The notes: generated by a model not told the origin, from the letters alone. Numbered from the stretch's first letter, positions 1 to 13,421 are shown. The stretch is 64,000 nt of DNA from Ochotona curzoniae (GCF_017591425.1 NW_024466218.1:16816001-16880000), one strand, 5' to 3'. Program-made: numbers and translations.

Positions 1-2327
1 AGAAAGTAGTTCCAGAATAACTGTAATGACCCAAAACAGTGGACATCAGGTCTGTTATGCAATATGCCATAGTACTTGCATTTAAAAAGTTTACACCTTC
101 AAGTCTACTTTAAATAATAATCTGATTTTTAAAAAATAATTTAATGGCAATGAAATGTAGATAGTTGTTGCATTATATTGTTTCAGAAACAATGATGTTA
201 AAAATATTCTGCAGATATCCAGAAGAGAATTTTTTTGAACGCTTTTAACCCACAGTTGGTTGAATCCATGTGTGTAGGCTCTGTGTATATGGAAACAATT
301 ATAACCTTGTGATTTTCCTTACCCTAAGTATTATACTGCTTTTGTTTGCAAAACAGTTTTGAAAAAATCCTTCCTGGCATCCAGGTTTATCATGATTGAT
401 TAAAATTCAGGAAAGACAATGAGAATGCTGGCACTTACAATGAAAGGGTAGATTGCTTTCTGAGCAGTGGAGGAGAGTCAGCCCACATGTGGCTTGTCCT
501 CTCCTCCTGCTGGTTACCTTCCTGTGTCTGTAAATTGAACAAACCCTGGATCACTCTAAAGCTGTAATTCAATCTAACTGCCAACCAAACTTGCTCACAC
601 TGGCTAATTCAAATTGTGGAGTTAATTCTGAAAATTTACTGTGAATGAGATCGAAGGGACGTAATCTCACGAATAAGTCTAATAGCACAGTATGAATTAC
701 AAAAAAAAACATTTTCACTATTACAATGAGCACAGTAACAAGCTAAGGATTTCCTAGTACTTTCGTCTTCACATTTCTTCTCTTCACAGCACTTTTTGCT
801 CTTACTTTTCAATACTTTATGAAAAGAGAGACACTTCTTCCAGAAATGCTTAAGGAAATTCAAGCTTTGCTCTTAATATGGCTTCAACTTTGAAGTTTGC
901 CTAATAGAACGGAACATAAAGCAATTCAAGTATCTTGACACAGCTATAGAAAAAGAGAACAGTGCTCTGCAGTTTGCCAGACATTCATCTAAAGAATACC
1001 TCAGTGGCTTCTATCGAAAACTGGATATATAAATCACGAATCCCTCCTCTTTATACTATAATGCATAACACATCCAGGTGAGAGAAGAGTAACTTAAATA
1101 AGCTCTCTTTTCATAATGTATAATAGGTGGATGCATAAAGATGCTACTATTAAACCATCTTACGAAGCTTTATTTGCATGAATCTGTTCAGCATTAGATG
1201 CTGATTGAAAGGCAGGTGCTATTCTTCTTACTCATGGTACCGAATTTTATTTATACCCCAATGAATGTGTTTTTACTTTTTGGCATCTATCAGAGAGGCT
1301 GATAACAGAAACAGTAAGATATAAACAACACGAAATGATTTAATTGTAATGGTAGAATAATTGTAGTATTTATGCTATGCATAAAATGGTTTCCAGTAGG
1401 TTCACTTTTCTCTCCAAGGGCTTATTGCCTCTCTGAGATTTTATTTAATCATATAGTTTTTCAAAGATCCATTAGACTATTTGCTCTCAGACTTTGGCTA
1501 TGGAGAATCTTACTTTTCTTTCAAGATCAAATTAATTTCTACTTGCTCTACCAAGAATTCTCTATGGAATTCAATTTTTTACTTTTAAATGTTCAGAATA
1601 TAACTATGATACACCATGTGTTTGTATGTGTTTGTGTGTGTGTGTTTGTGTGTGTGTGTTTGTGTGTTTGTGTGTCTGTGTTTAAAACTTTTTGACAGCG
1701 CAAGGTAAAAGTGGTGAGCCTGTCATTTGCCATTTTATACTCCTTGTAGAATTTTCGATTTCAAAAACCAGTCATTCAAGAGCTGAACAGAATATTGAAT
1801 ACTCTTTTGGACTGAAGGAGACAATAGTTGAAATTTATGCTCTGCAAAGGTGGAACAGTCAATTTCAACTTCAAAATATTCCTGAACTCTTAGATTTGTT
1901 GTAAATGAACATTCCCAAAAGTAATAGTCCAGTCCCTTATATAAGCTATAGCAGACTTTCCTGAAGCCAAACATATTAAAAATAGCAGATGCCTACAAAA
2001 CAGTGAAAACTAAAATAATGTGATACTGGCAAATAAAATATAGATTAATTGAATAGAATCAAATTTCAAAGACTTTTTTTCATTTTACACTCAAAACCTC
2101 CAAGGAAAAAAGATAATTATGCACATAAAATTAAATATCTGAACTGAAGAAGGAAATAATACATAAAATTGCATATAATAGATCAAAAGGCATAAAGAAA
2201 AATAAGAGCTAGATTTATATGCATTTACATGTTCAATAAGAAAGGGGAGAGTTTATGGAAAAGCAAACATAAATCTCAATAATGGCTTTTCCAAAATTTT
2301 TCTTGGATTTAAAAATTATTCTATCCT
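1..2327. other. AT-rich intergenic sequence
   Basis: No gene, RNA or recognisable transposon was found apart from a TG microsatellite at 1617-1683. Open frames here are short and show no familiar protein. Confidence 0.6.
1617..1683. repeat. Imperfect (TG)n microsatellite
   Basis: Runs of TG interrupted by TTTG and TC units over about 65 bases. Interrupted structure suggests an old, relatively stable locus. Confidence 0.9.
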
Positions 2328-2656
2328 CGGGCCTGATGTGATGGCCTAGAGGCTTAAGTCCTCACCTTGAACATACCAGGATCCCATATGGGCACCGGTT
2401 TTAATCCCAGTAGCTCCACTTCCCATTCAACTCCTTGCTTATGACCTGGGAAGGCAGTCAAGGACGGCCCAATGCCTTTGGACCCTGCACCCACTTGGGG
2501 GATCCAGAGGAAGTTTCAGGCTCCTGGCTTTGGATTGGTGCAGCACTGGCTGTTGTAGTCACTTGGGGAATGAACCATCGGACGGAAGATCATCCTCTCT
2601 GTCTCTCCTCCTCTCTGTATATCTGCCTTTGCAATAAAATAAAAAAAATAAATCTT
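2328..2656 (+). mobile_element. Lagomorph CSINE, near full length
   Basis: tRNA-derived head with A-box-like and B-box-like (GGTTTTAATCC) motifs, the body TTCCCATTCAACTCC...GACGGCCCAATGCC, and an A-rich tail AATAAAATAAAAAAAATAAATC. A candidate target-site duplication AAATTATTCTA occurs just before the element (about 2313) and just after it (about 2661). The tail resembles the younger, pika-type subfamily. Confidence 0.9.
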
Positions 2657-4434
2657 ATACAAATTATTCTAAATTCATATAGGAAAATTATATATAGGCA
2701 CATTGAAATAAAATATTTGTAAAATAGATAAAATGAAAACGTTGAAATACAAATATGGAATAAAATAATGAGCATTCACTTCAGCATAGCAACAATATTT
2801 ATGGTGGAGTCACAACAGAAACAACAATGGAAGCCAGAAGCATTTGTTGAGAGAGGCAGAGAGAGAAAGAAATCTTCTATCTGCTCATTCACTCTGCAAA
2901 TGTTGGCAACAATTGGAGCAGAGTTAGAGCAAATCCAGAATACCACAAATCAACCAAGGTCTCCTAATATGATACAGAACCCAAATGTTAGATTTCATTT
3001 ATTGTTTTGTTCCCCATGGTGAACATTATCAAGAAACTAGACAGGTTTAGAATGTCTGAGGCTTGAAATAGGCAATATGATACAAGTTGCAAATGCCCGA
3101 TCAGTGACTTACCTCTGTACTAATTGCCCACCACATAGAATAGTACTTTAAGATGACAGAAGAAAAGGATTATCAGTGTAGCATTCTATATTAAGTAAAG
3201 AAATCTTTCAAAAAAAATAGAATTTAGAATTAAATGCATATATGTGAACTCTTCTCTAGTAGAAATGAAACAACGGAACTAAAAATGGGTGATTTCAAAA
3301 AGGAAAAAGTAATCACAGAAGAACTAATAAAGGAATAGAGATAAATGTGTAGTATTTGAAGTCAGACAGTAGAAGGAAGATCTTGCTTTCTTTGTCTTTG
3401 TCATTTAAAGGAGGATAATAAAAAAAGAGAAATGAGCAGAAAAAACAAAGTCAAACATAAAAGTTAGCAAAAATCACTGGAGCACATTTATGCTAAAAAG
3501 TATCAATAATTATGTTAAAGTTAGAGGGAATAAAATTGCAATTGAAAAGTAGAGATTATCAGAGGGCATTTAAAACTAAATTGCATTGATCTGAAACATG
3601 CTTGAATATAAAGAAAGCTGCGATAGAAACCAAAACAAGTACCCTACTATTTTATTTAACAGAATCTAAATGAAAAGGTACAATTTAAAAGAGGAAATAC
3701 AGAGTGACACATAGACAGCCTACAATTACATTTAAAAATATGATAATCATAACGCTTATGAATAGCAAGTTTTAAAACACCAAGTAAAAAGTGAAATAAC
3801 AAATAGAAAGCATATATTTATAAAGTTTTTCGAAGATTTATCTGCTTTATTTGAGAAACCGAGGGAGACTCATGCAGAGAGCTTCAATCTCTTGAGACTG
3901 TGTATGGAATTATAAAATAAGGGCAAAAAACCTGGCAATGGTGTAGTAGCTATTTGCTCTTTAGAAAGCATTTCTTAGCATATCATAAAGATAGATATAT
4001 ATGGAAAAATGATGAAACTTCTCCTTTATGAAGATAACCCCTTCTGAATATCAGGGACGCAAGGTCAAGATAAATATAAAAGTGAACTATGAAAAACAAA
4101 AATTATATGCTCTCCTTGGTGAATTTACTACAAGGTACTAATTGAACTCAGCTTTCATTCATCGTCAACATGCTTTAAAGTTCAGAAATGAAGAGTAATT
4201 TCTCTAAAATGACCAGAAATGTCAAAAAGTTACAGGAAATACTAATGAAATATTGAATACATTCTCTCTGGCAATTGGGATTATTACATGATAGCATGTA
4301 GTTTAATTCTCTATTTATACCTGTGAGCTGAGCAGAGTAATCAAGAATAAATTCTCAAGATTTAAAAAACAAATTATCTTTAGTAACAGACATATGGTAT
4401 TAGATTATATTAAGAGTATGCAAACACTTGAGTG
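2657..4434. other. AT-rich intergenic sequence
   Basis: No gene. A short stretch near 3825-3885 (AAGATTTATCTGCTTTATTTGAGAAA...GAGGGAGACTC pattern) resembles the 3' end of a decayed minus-strand SINE, but is too short to call firmly. Confidence 0.55.
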
Positions 4435-4506
4435 ACAACTTGCAACCATGTTGGATCCTGGTGCATGCAAGTGAGGACTTTAGCCACTAGACTACCATGC
4501 TAGGTC
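4435..4506 (-). mobile_element. CSINE fragment (5' end only)
   Basis: The reverse complement of the SINE head: TTGGATCCTGGTGCATGCAAG followed by GAGGACTTTAGCCACTAGACTACCATGCTAGGTCC. It closely resembles the same part of the SINE at 20473-20801. Only about 70 bases are present. Confidence 0.75.
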
Positions 4507-6263
4507 CATTGGAAGTTGAGCAGCTGAAACATGAACTGTTGTCCATATGCAATTCCAGCATCAAGGTACAAGTTTGAACCCTGTGAGTTTATCTGCTTAT
4601 TTCCCCCAACGACCTACTTGCTTGAAGAATAACTTTTAACAAACAGTAATTACAAAATTCACATTACTTGAGCACATGAGGACACAGCCTTTGTAGCACT
4701 TGTTAATGTAACCTAATCAAACATAATTTTTAGAACATTTTAAAGGATGGAGTTTTAGCATGTGAGTGAAATATGCCATAATGCAGTTTGTGCAGCTTAA
4801 ATTATTTCACTGAATTTTAACTAGAATTTCCAATGTGATTATTATCCTGGCATCCCAACAGGTAACTGAACATATCGTGGAAGGTCCTACAGATCTCTAT
4901 TCAGAAGTTCCCTTCATGCACTTTCATTTAAAAGGATAGCTTACATTATGACTCTGCTTGCTATAGATATAACACCTGCCTCTTAATCCCAGTGTTCTTC
5001 ATTTGCATCTGGCACTGAGGTACATTTCTGCTATGTGGAAGCACAGTCATCCACACAGAACAGAGAACAGGGTGGTTTCACTGAACTTAGATCAGTGAAC
5101 CTATTGGTATAGCATACCCCCACACAGCAGAGTGAACATCAAGAGGCTATAGTGACATTTAAGGCAAATAAGTTTGTAAAGGTTCTTGGCAATGAGTCAT
5201 AAACCCTTAGCAAGGTATGACTGTGCTTTACAATGTTAGCAGATAATTTCATTGTATTACTAGTCATTACAAGTTTTAATACTAATAGTAAACTACAAAA
5301 TTATAAAGTGAAATTTATTTCAAAAGGCATTCAGGAATTACTGATAAAGAGAGTTTGAAAAAAATATGAAATCTGATTTTCCTCAAGAATCAAAGCCAAG
5401 AAAATATTGGCAGCATTTGAACAAAAAAATACCTTAGGTGACACATTTTTTCTCAGAATAAATATTTGATTTGCCTGAAACCATTACAAATAAAATGCCC
5501 ATTTACTGTGGAACCAACTCCAATGTTGTACTTCTATGTCATTAGACACTGTATCATACTGTTAGAGAAATAACAGTGTAGGACAAAAATTTTATAGAGC
5601 TGTTAGAATTTGTTTTGTGAATTTTTATGTTACTTGCAAATATCATGTGTTTAAAATGCTATTAAACTTACATGTATAAGTAGATTTTGCTTACCTTTGT
5701 TTTTAGACACTGAAAATGCATTATTCTCTCAGAAATGTCGAGAAATAGGGCTCCGATATAATTTGTTGTCCCACTGGGATAGAACTAAAAATGCAAAGGA
5801 ACACATGTATCAGTGACTGGCTGGCGCCACGAGTAAATCAGATTCATTTCTGGTAAAACGGGGATGCGCGGTAATTTAACACTGACACAATCCAGTCTTT
5901 CTACTTTGAAGATGAGAACACAGGTTTTTTAAGTTGCATTGCTAGTTACTGGCCAGACTCGCATTTTCTTTGGTTACTTTTGTATTTATTCCTTAAATGA
6001 CCCCTGATTTCACACAAAGATAATTTCAAACAGCTACAGTGTGTCATGTCTCACAAGCTGCCAGCTGAACTGGAAATGTTAAAAAAAAAAAAACAAAAAA
6101 AACCTGAAGTCAAACTCATCCCCATAGCAAAATAAATGTCTCCTCACCCGGGTGTTCACTAGAAATTTAAATTTTATTAAATTAAAATAAACTTAAACTT
6201 AAATAATTTTCGTGTTGTAGTTCAGTGAAAGCAATGTAGATCATCATTGCCAATACACCTGAT
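4507..6263. other. Unique intergenic sequence
   Basis: No gene. Around 5890-5965 the series GATGAGAACACAGG, AAGTTGCATTGCTAGTTACTGGCCAGACT weakly resembles the core of the ancient MIR SINE (plus orientation). The rest is unassigned. Confidence 0.45.
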
Positions 6264-6564
6264 CTGGGCCTGGTAAAATCTTCACTTTGAATGTGTTGGG
6301 ATACTATATGGATGCCGGTTCATGACCTAGCTACTCCACTTCCAATACAGCTCCCTGTTTGAGGGCTGGGAAAGCAATGGAAGGATTGTCCATAGCTTAG
6401 GACCCTGCACCGACATGGGAGACCCAGAGGAAGCTCTTGGTCCCTGGCTTTGGATCAGCGCAGCTTCGGCTGTTGTAGCCACTTATGGAGTGGACTAGCG
6501 AATGGAAGATCTTTCTGCCTCTCCTCTCTGTTAATCTGCCTTTCCAATGAAAATAAATCTTAAA
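6264..6564 (+). mobile_element. CSINE, first of a tandem pair
   Basis: Nearly full-length copy starting GGGCCTGG and ending CCAATGAAAATAAATCTTAAA. It is diverged in the B box (GGTTCATGACCTAG). The next SINE begins directly after its A-rich tail. Confidence 0.9.
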
Positions 6565-6880
6565 GGACCTGGCAGCATGGCCTAGAGGCTAAAGTCCTCG
6601 CCTTAAATGCGCCGGTTCTAATCCCAGCAGCTCCACTTCCCATCCAGCTCCCTGCTTGTGACCTGTGAAAGCAGTCAAGGACAGCCCAAAGCTTTGGGAC
6701 TCTGCACCTGTGTGGGAGACCCGGAAAAGGTTCCTAGTTCCTGGCTTCAGATTGGCACAGCACCGGCTGTTGTAGTCACTTGGGGAGTGAATCATCATCG
6801 GACAAAAGATCTTCCTCTCTGTATATCTGACTTTGTAATGAAAATAAATAAATCTTTTAAAAAATCTTAAAAAGAAAGAC
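6565..6880 (+). mobile_element. CSINE, second of a tandem pair
   Basis: Starts GGACCTGGCAGCATGGCC directly at the tail of the preceding copy and ends in a long A-rich tail. Better preserved than its neighbour (B box GGTTCTAATCC), so it probably inserted later into the older copy's tail. Confidence 0.92.
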
Positions 6881-8149
6881 AAATTTTCCTTTATGAGTGA
6901 CATTTGTGTGTGCAATTTCTGGGTCAGGGGTTGGACTCAAGGTGATCAATTCAATCAGTTCATCTACTGCTTTCATGCTTTGACAAAGATCTGTGATAGA
7001 CTTCTTCAAACAATGCAGTGAGACTTATGCTGCCAAAGTTTTCATCCAAGAAAGTGAATAAATGCATTTTTCAAGAGTGTCTCAGGAAACGTGAAAGCAG
7101 GGAGGGAACTCAGGATAATCATCCATAAAGCTGGAATCTAGGCTGGGATGCTTTTCCCGCTCAGCAGCTCTCAGACGATGGAGTTTTGTTATAATGCACT
7201 TTGCATTTGCTAATGTAGTCCTACTAAAAGTCACATATTTAGAGATGATATTTTATTCGTGCTCTCTCTTCCCATTGCATGCCATCATTAGGCATCATTG
7301 ATATAGAGCCACCTGTGTATACAGCACTCAACTGAGCATGGCATTTCTGAAGCAATTTGGAGAGAGATGACAGCAGGTGAAATTGGAACATTCCCAGAGG
7401 ATGCTCATTCTGCATTCAGAAGCATTTCAGATATATTTCAAGTGTTTCTTTAATTTACATTATTTCTAAATACATTTTACATACTTTTCCAGGATTTTTT
7501 AGCTGCAATGCAATACCTACATTAATGTGTAAGCTTGTGTCACACCTAGATAAGTAAATTAATGAAAAGGTACAATTTGAGAGCGTATTTGTGTGATATG
7601 GTATGGGAGATATGTTACTGTGGATTTTATTTTGGACAGAAGCTAGGTAGCTCAAAGAGCTGATGCCTCGCTGCTACTGTCATGTCTGGAACACCTTTGT
7701 GGATTTTTGGCTATGTATAACAGTAAATAGCTACTGGCTGACTTCTGAAAATAGAAAATTTAATCACTCAACCGTTCAAATCACAGTTTTACAATAAAGC
7801 ATCATTTTATTTTGGCATTGGAAATGATCAGGTGTGTCAACCATCGCCTCTCAAACATATCCTGCCATGAAAATCTCTAATCGATGTTCGTTACTTCCTT
7901 TTACTGCTTTAAATGTTTAATGCTGTTAAAAAGTTACACCTCACTTTGACCTACCTTGTGATGGCACAACGCAAATTTATATGGAATATTTACTTCAAAA
8001 TCTAGTCATTCTTTGTGAAACTCCAGACAGTCCTTAATACCACAGTAGATATTATTTTTGCCCCAATGATTTTCATTTCTTTGTCTTATTCCTGTGACTA
8101 CATTACATTATATGAAGAAAAGAATGTAATCTGAAGCACGGTGGTGGGT
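6881..8149. other. Unique intergenic sequence
   Basis: No gene or repeat recognised; open frames are short and without familiar motifs. Confidence 0.55.
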
Positions 8150-8460
8150 GGGCATTTGGCTTAGGGGTTAAAGTACCAAGTAAGTTATTGACATCAAATA
8201 TTGGGTTCAAATTCCAGCTCCACTCCACTTCTGCTTCTCTGTTAATTCAGAGGAGCAGTGGCTCAAGTATTATGATTATGCAAATACATAAAATTCTAAA
8301 TTGAGGTCCTGGCTCTGTGTATATATCTGTATCAATGTTGCCAGTTGCAGGCTTTTGGAGAACAAACCAACAGATGTTATCTTTCTCTCTCTCTCTCTCT
8401 CTTCCTCCTTCTCTCTCTCTCTCTCTCTCTCTCTCTATTTCCCTATCTACCTTACTGAAA
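8150..8460 (+). mobile_element. Old CSINE with (TC)n tract
   Basis: Diverged copy: GGCATTTGGCTTAGGGGTTAAAGT head, CAAATTCCAGCTCCACTCCACTTCTGC middle, then a CT-rich 3' part at 8381-8436. The CT-rich end is the older lagomorph subfamily type. It contains an AT-rich stretch near 8260-8300 not in the consensus. Confidence 0.75.
8381..8436. repeat. (TC)n microsatellite in SINE tail
   Basis: Two (TC)n runs separated by TTCCTCC, expanded from the CT-rich 3' region of the surrounding SINE. Confidence 0.9.
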
Positions 8461-9094
8461 TAACAGTAACAACAACAAAACATAGAAAATGATGTGGGAC
8501 ATTTAAAGTAAGAGTAAGGTTCAGTGTGCTATATATTTCTGGACGCCATGCTGTAAGCCATAAATGCATTCCATTTTTTTTAATCAATTAACTGAAATAT
8601 ACATAGCTCAATATATTATGTCAAGGAAACAGGAAATTCATTTCTAGAACAATAATGAACCAAATTCTACCAACAATCTGAAAGAGCATGGTGGTTAAAT
8701 CTTCCCTAGAAAGTCCAGATAAGATTCCAACCCTGTCAATATACTTATATCCATTTCCTGGAATCTTAGACAGATAACCAAGTTGTGAGATTCTGTACTC
8801 ATACTTTTTAAACACAGAATTATTATATAACCAATGTGTACATTTAAAGTTATTAATGACAATAATTTGATGAACAGAAAATAACAATATGTTTTAGAAG
8901 TATGCAGTCTTAGGGAACATCTAGTTCAAAACTCACATTTATAAGAAAAAATTATCTCCAAGGGAGAGTTGAATACTTGCCAAGAGGAGCGTTTACAATG
9001 ATTTATTTACTAGTACTACACTATTTCCTATGGCATTAATTTTTATTTGTTCTTTTTAACGTTATTTTAATAAATATTTTTGAAACATTAATTT
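8461..9094. other. AT-rich intergenic sequence
   Basis: Nothing recognised. Confidence 0.55.
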
Positions 9095-9325
9095 ATTGAT
9101 TTTTTTAAAAGCAATATTAACGGAGAAAGAGAGATAAATAAAGAGATAGGAAGAGTGAGAATCTGCCATCTACTAATTCACTCCTCAGATGACCAAATTG
9201 GCCAGGCCTGTGTCTGTCCAATACTGGGAGCCAAAAATTCCATCTGAGTATCCTATTGGTGCCAAGAATCAAAGTACTTGATTCATCACCTGCTGTCTCG
9301 GGGTGTGCATTAACAGGAAATAAAA
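9095..9325 (-). mobile_element. Old CSINE, diverged
   Basis: Reverse-strand order of SINE parts: A-rich tail and GGAGAAAGAGAGATAAATAAAG, AATCTGCCATCTACTAATTCACTCC, then CCTGTGTCTG... and GCACTAAC-like head remnant at the right end. Confidence 0.7.
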
Positions 9326-9372
9326 TCAGAAGAAGAGGTTTTAGGATGTAAGTCTTTAAGCCTGTTTTATTG

Positions 9373-9668
9373 GGCCAGCTCTGTGGTGTAGCAGGTAAAG
9401 TTGCTGCCTGCAGTATCAGTATTTCATATGAGCACCAGTTCTAGTTCCGGTTGCTACACTTCCTGTCAAGCTCCCTGCTAATTTGCCTGGGAAAACAGCT
9501 GATGATGGCCAAAGCACTTGGGCTTTTTGCACCCACGTGGAGACATAGAGGACATCCTTGCTGCTGGTTTTGAACTGGCCCTGCTCTACATAATGTGATC
9601 ACCTGGAGAATAAACCAGCAGGTGGAGGAGCTCTCTCTCTCCCTTTCAAATAAATAGGTAAATACTTG
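9373..9668 (+). mobile_element. CSINE, older subfamily
   Basis: Starts GGCCAGCTCTGTGGTGTAGC, has B box GTTCTAGTTCCGG and the diagnostic CTCCCTGCTAATTTGCCTGGG, and ends CTCTCTCTCCCTTTCAAATAAATAGGTAAAT, the tail of the older lagomorph subfamily. Confidence 0.88.
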
Positions 9669-10350
9669 CTTAAAAATTCTTAATTCAATTTGTATACAAG
9701 TACACATTTCTTTAATTCAATTTTTATGCAAACGCACATATATTAATTTTGACTAAAAATTAGAAGTGCTTTATGGAATGCACATACTTGTAGTAAAAGT
9801 GGAATTCTTGGTATATTTTGTAGAACTTTCAAGGCAAACTACTCTGATTTGTTAGATTAATTTCTTATTATTTTAGTTTGTACACAAACTTATTTCCCCC
9901 ATATCTCATTCAGAAATTGTCTTTGAAGTGGGTGTTAGCTCAGTGAGGTGAGATAGCGTTTCATCTGGGCATTCAGAAATCAGTACAACGAGATTTTATT
10001 CAGGGAAGTTGTGAGTTCACTGGTAGGAATGGGACAGGAAGAACAATTTTGTGGGGGTCAATAATGTAAAAGTTAATTAGAGCGTATTGTTAAAGGGAAA
10101 CTGTATCTCAGATTTCTGCCTAAATCTAAATTGAAATTTTGCTCAAGTCTTGGATTAATTGGGTCCTTTCTAGGTTTTATTCGATTTGCATCCTTGTGAA
10201 TGTTCTATTTCTATAATTACGATTGTTAGTCATTAAATAAATATAATGCCATAGAATGTCTTTAAGTTATACTTAGCTTCATCTCTTTGCTTTTTTTTTT
10301 AATATTTTAGCTGTATAATCTCAATAGCTAAATTAAATAAGGCACTTTCT
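9669..10350. other. Unique intergenic sequence
   Basis: Nothing recognised apart from short T runs. Confidence 0.55.
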
Positions 10351-10683
10351 TTTTTTTAAGATGTGTTTATTTTCATTGCTAAGTCCGATATACAAAGAGG
10401 AGGAGAAACAGAGAGGAAGATCTTCCATCTGATGATTCACTCCCCAAGTGGCCACAAACGCTGGTGCTGTGCCAATCCGAAACCAAGAGCCAAGAGCTTC
10501 TTTCAGGTTTCCCATGTGGATGCAGAAACCTAAGGCTTTGGGCCGTCCTCGACTGTTTTCCCAGGCCACAAGCAGGGAGCTGGATGGGAAGTAGAGCTGC
10601 TGGGATTAGTACCGGCGTCCATATGGGATCCAGGCACATGCAAGGTGAAGACTTTAGTCGCGAGGCTACTGTGCTGGGCCTGG
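10351..10683 (-). mobile_element. CSINE, near full length
   Basis: Reads TTTTTAAGATGTGTTTATTTTCATTGC (tail) through CTTCCATCTGATGATTCACTCC to CTACTGTGCTGGGCC (head) on the plus strand. Well preserved; young pika-type subfamily. Confidence 0.93.
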
Positions 10684-12362
10684 CATTTACTTTCAAATCT
10701 GGAAAATGAATATAAGAAATGTACTTGAGAAAGTCAAAGAAGTAATATCCAATGCTTGCCAGTTCTAAAACATTACAGAATATTAATCATCAGTGCATAC
10801 ATTCTGTCCTCTCAACATGGAATTTTAAGTATTCTATTATTTGTGTCCATACTAAAGATCAAGTACAGCAGGAAAGGAGATATATTGTTACAAAACACAG
10901 CTGGAAATCTACTGAAGAAATATAATTGCTTGATTCTAGAACTCTGTGTAATCCAAAATTTAAGTGAACATATGCTTACAGTGTAGCTTCTAGAATTAAG
11001 TTTTATTTATATTTGACTAAGTAGAATGGACATCACTGATTTTTTAAAATTACTTAAAATTTTTAAGAAAATGGAGAAAATTCACAAAATTAAGATTTTT
11101 ATCTCAGAAGAGAGACCATAACCGTATCATATGAATAGTGAACATTTTATTTTATAATATTTTAATATTTATTTTAATGAAAAACAAATATTTTATAACT
11201 TTTCCATAATTATTGAACATAACATTTTCAAATCTTTCAACATTTCACAATATTGAACACTCTAGTGAAAATACTTCCGTTTATTTATTTGCCTTTATAT
11301 TCATCCAGTTCCAATTTTCCAACACAAACCTGTTGTGTTGTTACTAATTTTTTGCTGATGTTTATAAGTTGAGTGTTCATTGGCATGTGTGTGCATTTTG
11401 TTCCTGTATCAGGAGAGTAGTAAAATGCTTTTCCATGTCTTGTTGCTTTAAACACACTGGAGCTAACATCCTATATTAAGAAAATAAGGTCATAAGGTCA
11501 TTTACTTTTTTTTATCTTATTAAAAAGCTGCAGTGGAACTTGAAATAATTCAAAAATATATCACAACAATGGTAAAATAAGTAATACTGTAAGCCCATTC
11601 TTTTACACATTTAAAAGTGTGTCTGAAGCAACACTATGAGTGCAGTACTGCCACTTCAGTGTTCAAAGCAGGAGAGCTGAGTACATAAAAGCTAGTCAGA
11701 TTTCCATGTTCACTTATAAACTGAAAATTCTAGAAATCAAATTGCTTGTGGATTTTGATTAATTATGGACATTTATATGTTACATGGGGCAAGTATATCA
11801 TCACTATATTTATCAAATATTGCATAGTAAAAAAGGTTTTCAAAAATCAAACTTTCAGATATTCAAGGAATTGCACAATTACATGATAATTCTCAAAAAT
11901 GAAATATTGGTGAATCACTGTGGAAACCTTTCTGAGGTATATGATACCTTTCACTGCTTCTGAAATAGCATAGACTGGAAAACAAATTTTCTGTTTACAA
12001 TCCATCAATTTAACGTCACCCATAGCAACATTCTACGCATATACAGACACACACACACACACACTCACACATATGTGTGCACTCTCACTTTTGGCTTCTG
12101 ATTCTGACTCTAGAGGCCTGAATATTTTCGTTTAGATAAGTTGGAGACCTTCGTGGAGTCAAGCAAGCAACAGACACGGGCCTTAGTTTTGGAACCAGCT
12201 GCAATGTAATCTTCTCATTTGTGAGTAGCAATGATGACATCATGATTAAAATTTCAAAATTATCTTAGTTCTCTTGCTCATTCTTTTCCCACTTTTGATT
12301 TCTGTTAAAAATAAGTAAATGGGGTTTGTTACTGCTGATGATTACATGAAAATATTCCTTTA
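10684..12362. other. AT-rich intergenic sequence
   Basis: No gene or transposon recognised; contains a small CA microsatellite at 12044-12070. Confidence 0.55.
12044..12070. repeat. Short (CA)n microsatellite
   Basis: About ten CA units followed by CTCACACATATGTGTG, a short self-complementary end. Confidence 0.85.
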
Positions 12363-12668
12363 AAAATATTTATCTTTGTTTATTTGAAAGGCAAATTTTA
12401 TAGTAAGAAGAAGAGCCAGAAAGATCTTCCATCCATTGCTCCACTTCTCCAGTGCTGCAGCCACTAGAACTGAGGGCATTGGTGCTGGGAGCCAGGACTT
12501 TTCTTAGGTCTGCCACATGGGCACAGAGACCTGAGAACCTGGGTTCTCTTCTGCTGCCAACCCAAGCCTTATGCAGAGAGCTGGATCAGAAGCGGAACTA
12601 TCAGGAAATCAACTGGTGCCCATTTGGGATGCTGTACCTCAGGTGACTGACCAGCCTGCTGCACCCTC
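12363..12668 (-). mobile_element. Old CSINE
   Basis: Reverse-strand copy: TTTATTTGAAAGGCAAATTTT tail side, GATCTTCCATCCATTGCTCCAC, GGTGCTGGGAGCCAGGACTT, GAGAGCTGGATCAGAAGCGG, ending near CCAGCCTGCTGCACC. Confidence 0.82.
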
Positions 12669-13421
12669 ACACTGGTCATGCAATGTGCTTTTTAATACAC
12701 ATTTCATACAGCAAAAATCTGCATAATATTCATTCACTAATGTTCCTTCAATATGGAAATGGTATGTTTATTAAACGCTTTGGAATATGATAGTCTCTGA
12801 ATTTGCTAAATCAGTAAAATGAAAGCTAATAGCAGAAAGATACCGTTCAAAATGAATGCTTTTGAAAAATAAAGAGTGTATTATTGCTGGTGCCTCAGGA
12901 GGATGAAAACAATACAACATGATGAAAAAATTCACCTCATTGAAGAAAGTCAGTGGGAAAGAAATGAAAGGCAGATTAGTTTATATATCAAAACTGCTGG
13001 AAGGCCTCTTGTTGGCTGAGTTCCGTCACTTCCAGGTTACTCCAAGATGGATGTGTATTATTTTAGGTTCCTTTAACGCTGCCTCCCACATAAAGGCAGC
13101 CTTGTGTGAAATATCTTCACGATTAGAATTAGAAATTCAATCTACAATTAGAATTAGAAATCATTTTTTGAATTTTCAAAATATGTATTGTACTGCTAAT
13201 GCTAATCCTAATTTTGTTTTTCAGAGTATTATTGTGAAGAAATTAAAAAAAATACAGAGATTTTTAAAAAGCTTTTCTTTTACTTTAGACAATACAGAAA
13301 CCAGCGACAATGCAGAATGGAAAACTGGAATTAATATTAAGGAAATATTGGCTTTGTATGAACATGACTTCTTCGTATATACATTGGTTGTGTGATGTGG
13401 AAAATTTTTTCACATTGCTTT
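12669..13421. other. Unique intergenic sequence with a chance ORF
   Basis: No recognisable gene. A 158-codon open frame (12919-13395, plus) has no familiar domain, sits in AT-rich DNA and shows no splice or promoter context; I treat it as chance. Confidence 0.5.

Noticed and set aside
636..863. 75-codon minus-strand frame with many cysteines
   Set aside because: Looked briefly like a small zinc-binding or secreted peptide, but cysteine spacing matches no family I know and there is no gene context.
8247..8492. Ser/Leu-rich and Arg/Glu-rich frames
   Set aside because: Translations of the (TC)n repeat in an old SINE.
12919..13395. 158-codon plus-strand open frame
   Set aside because: Unfamiliar protein, AT-rich surround, no splice or promoter context; long frames of this size arise by chance in 64 kb.
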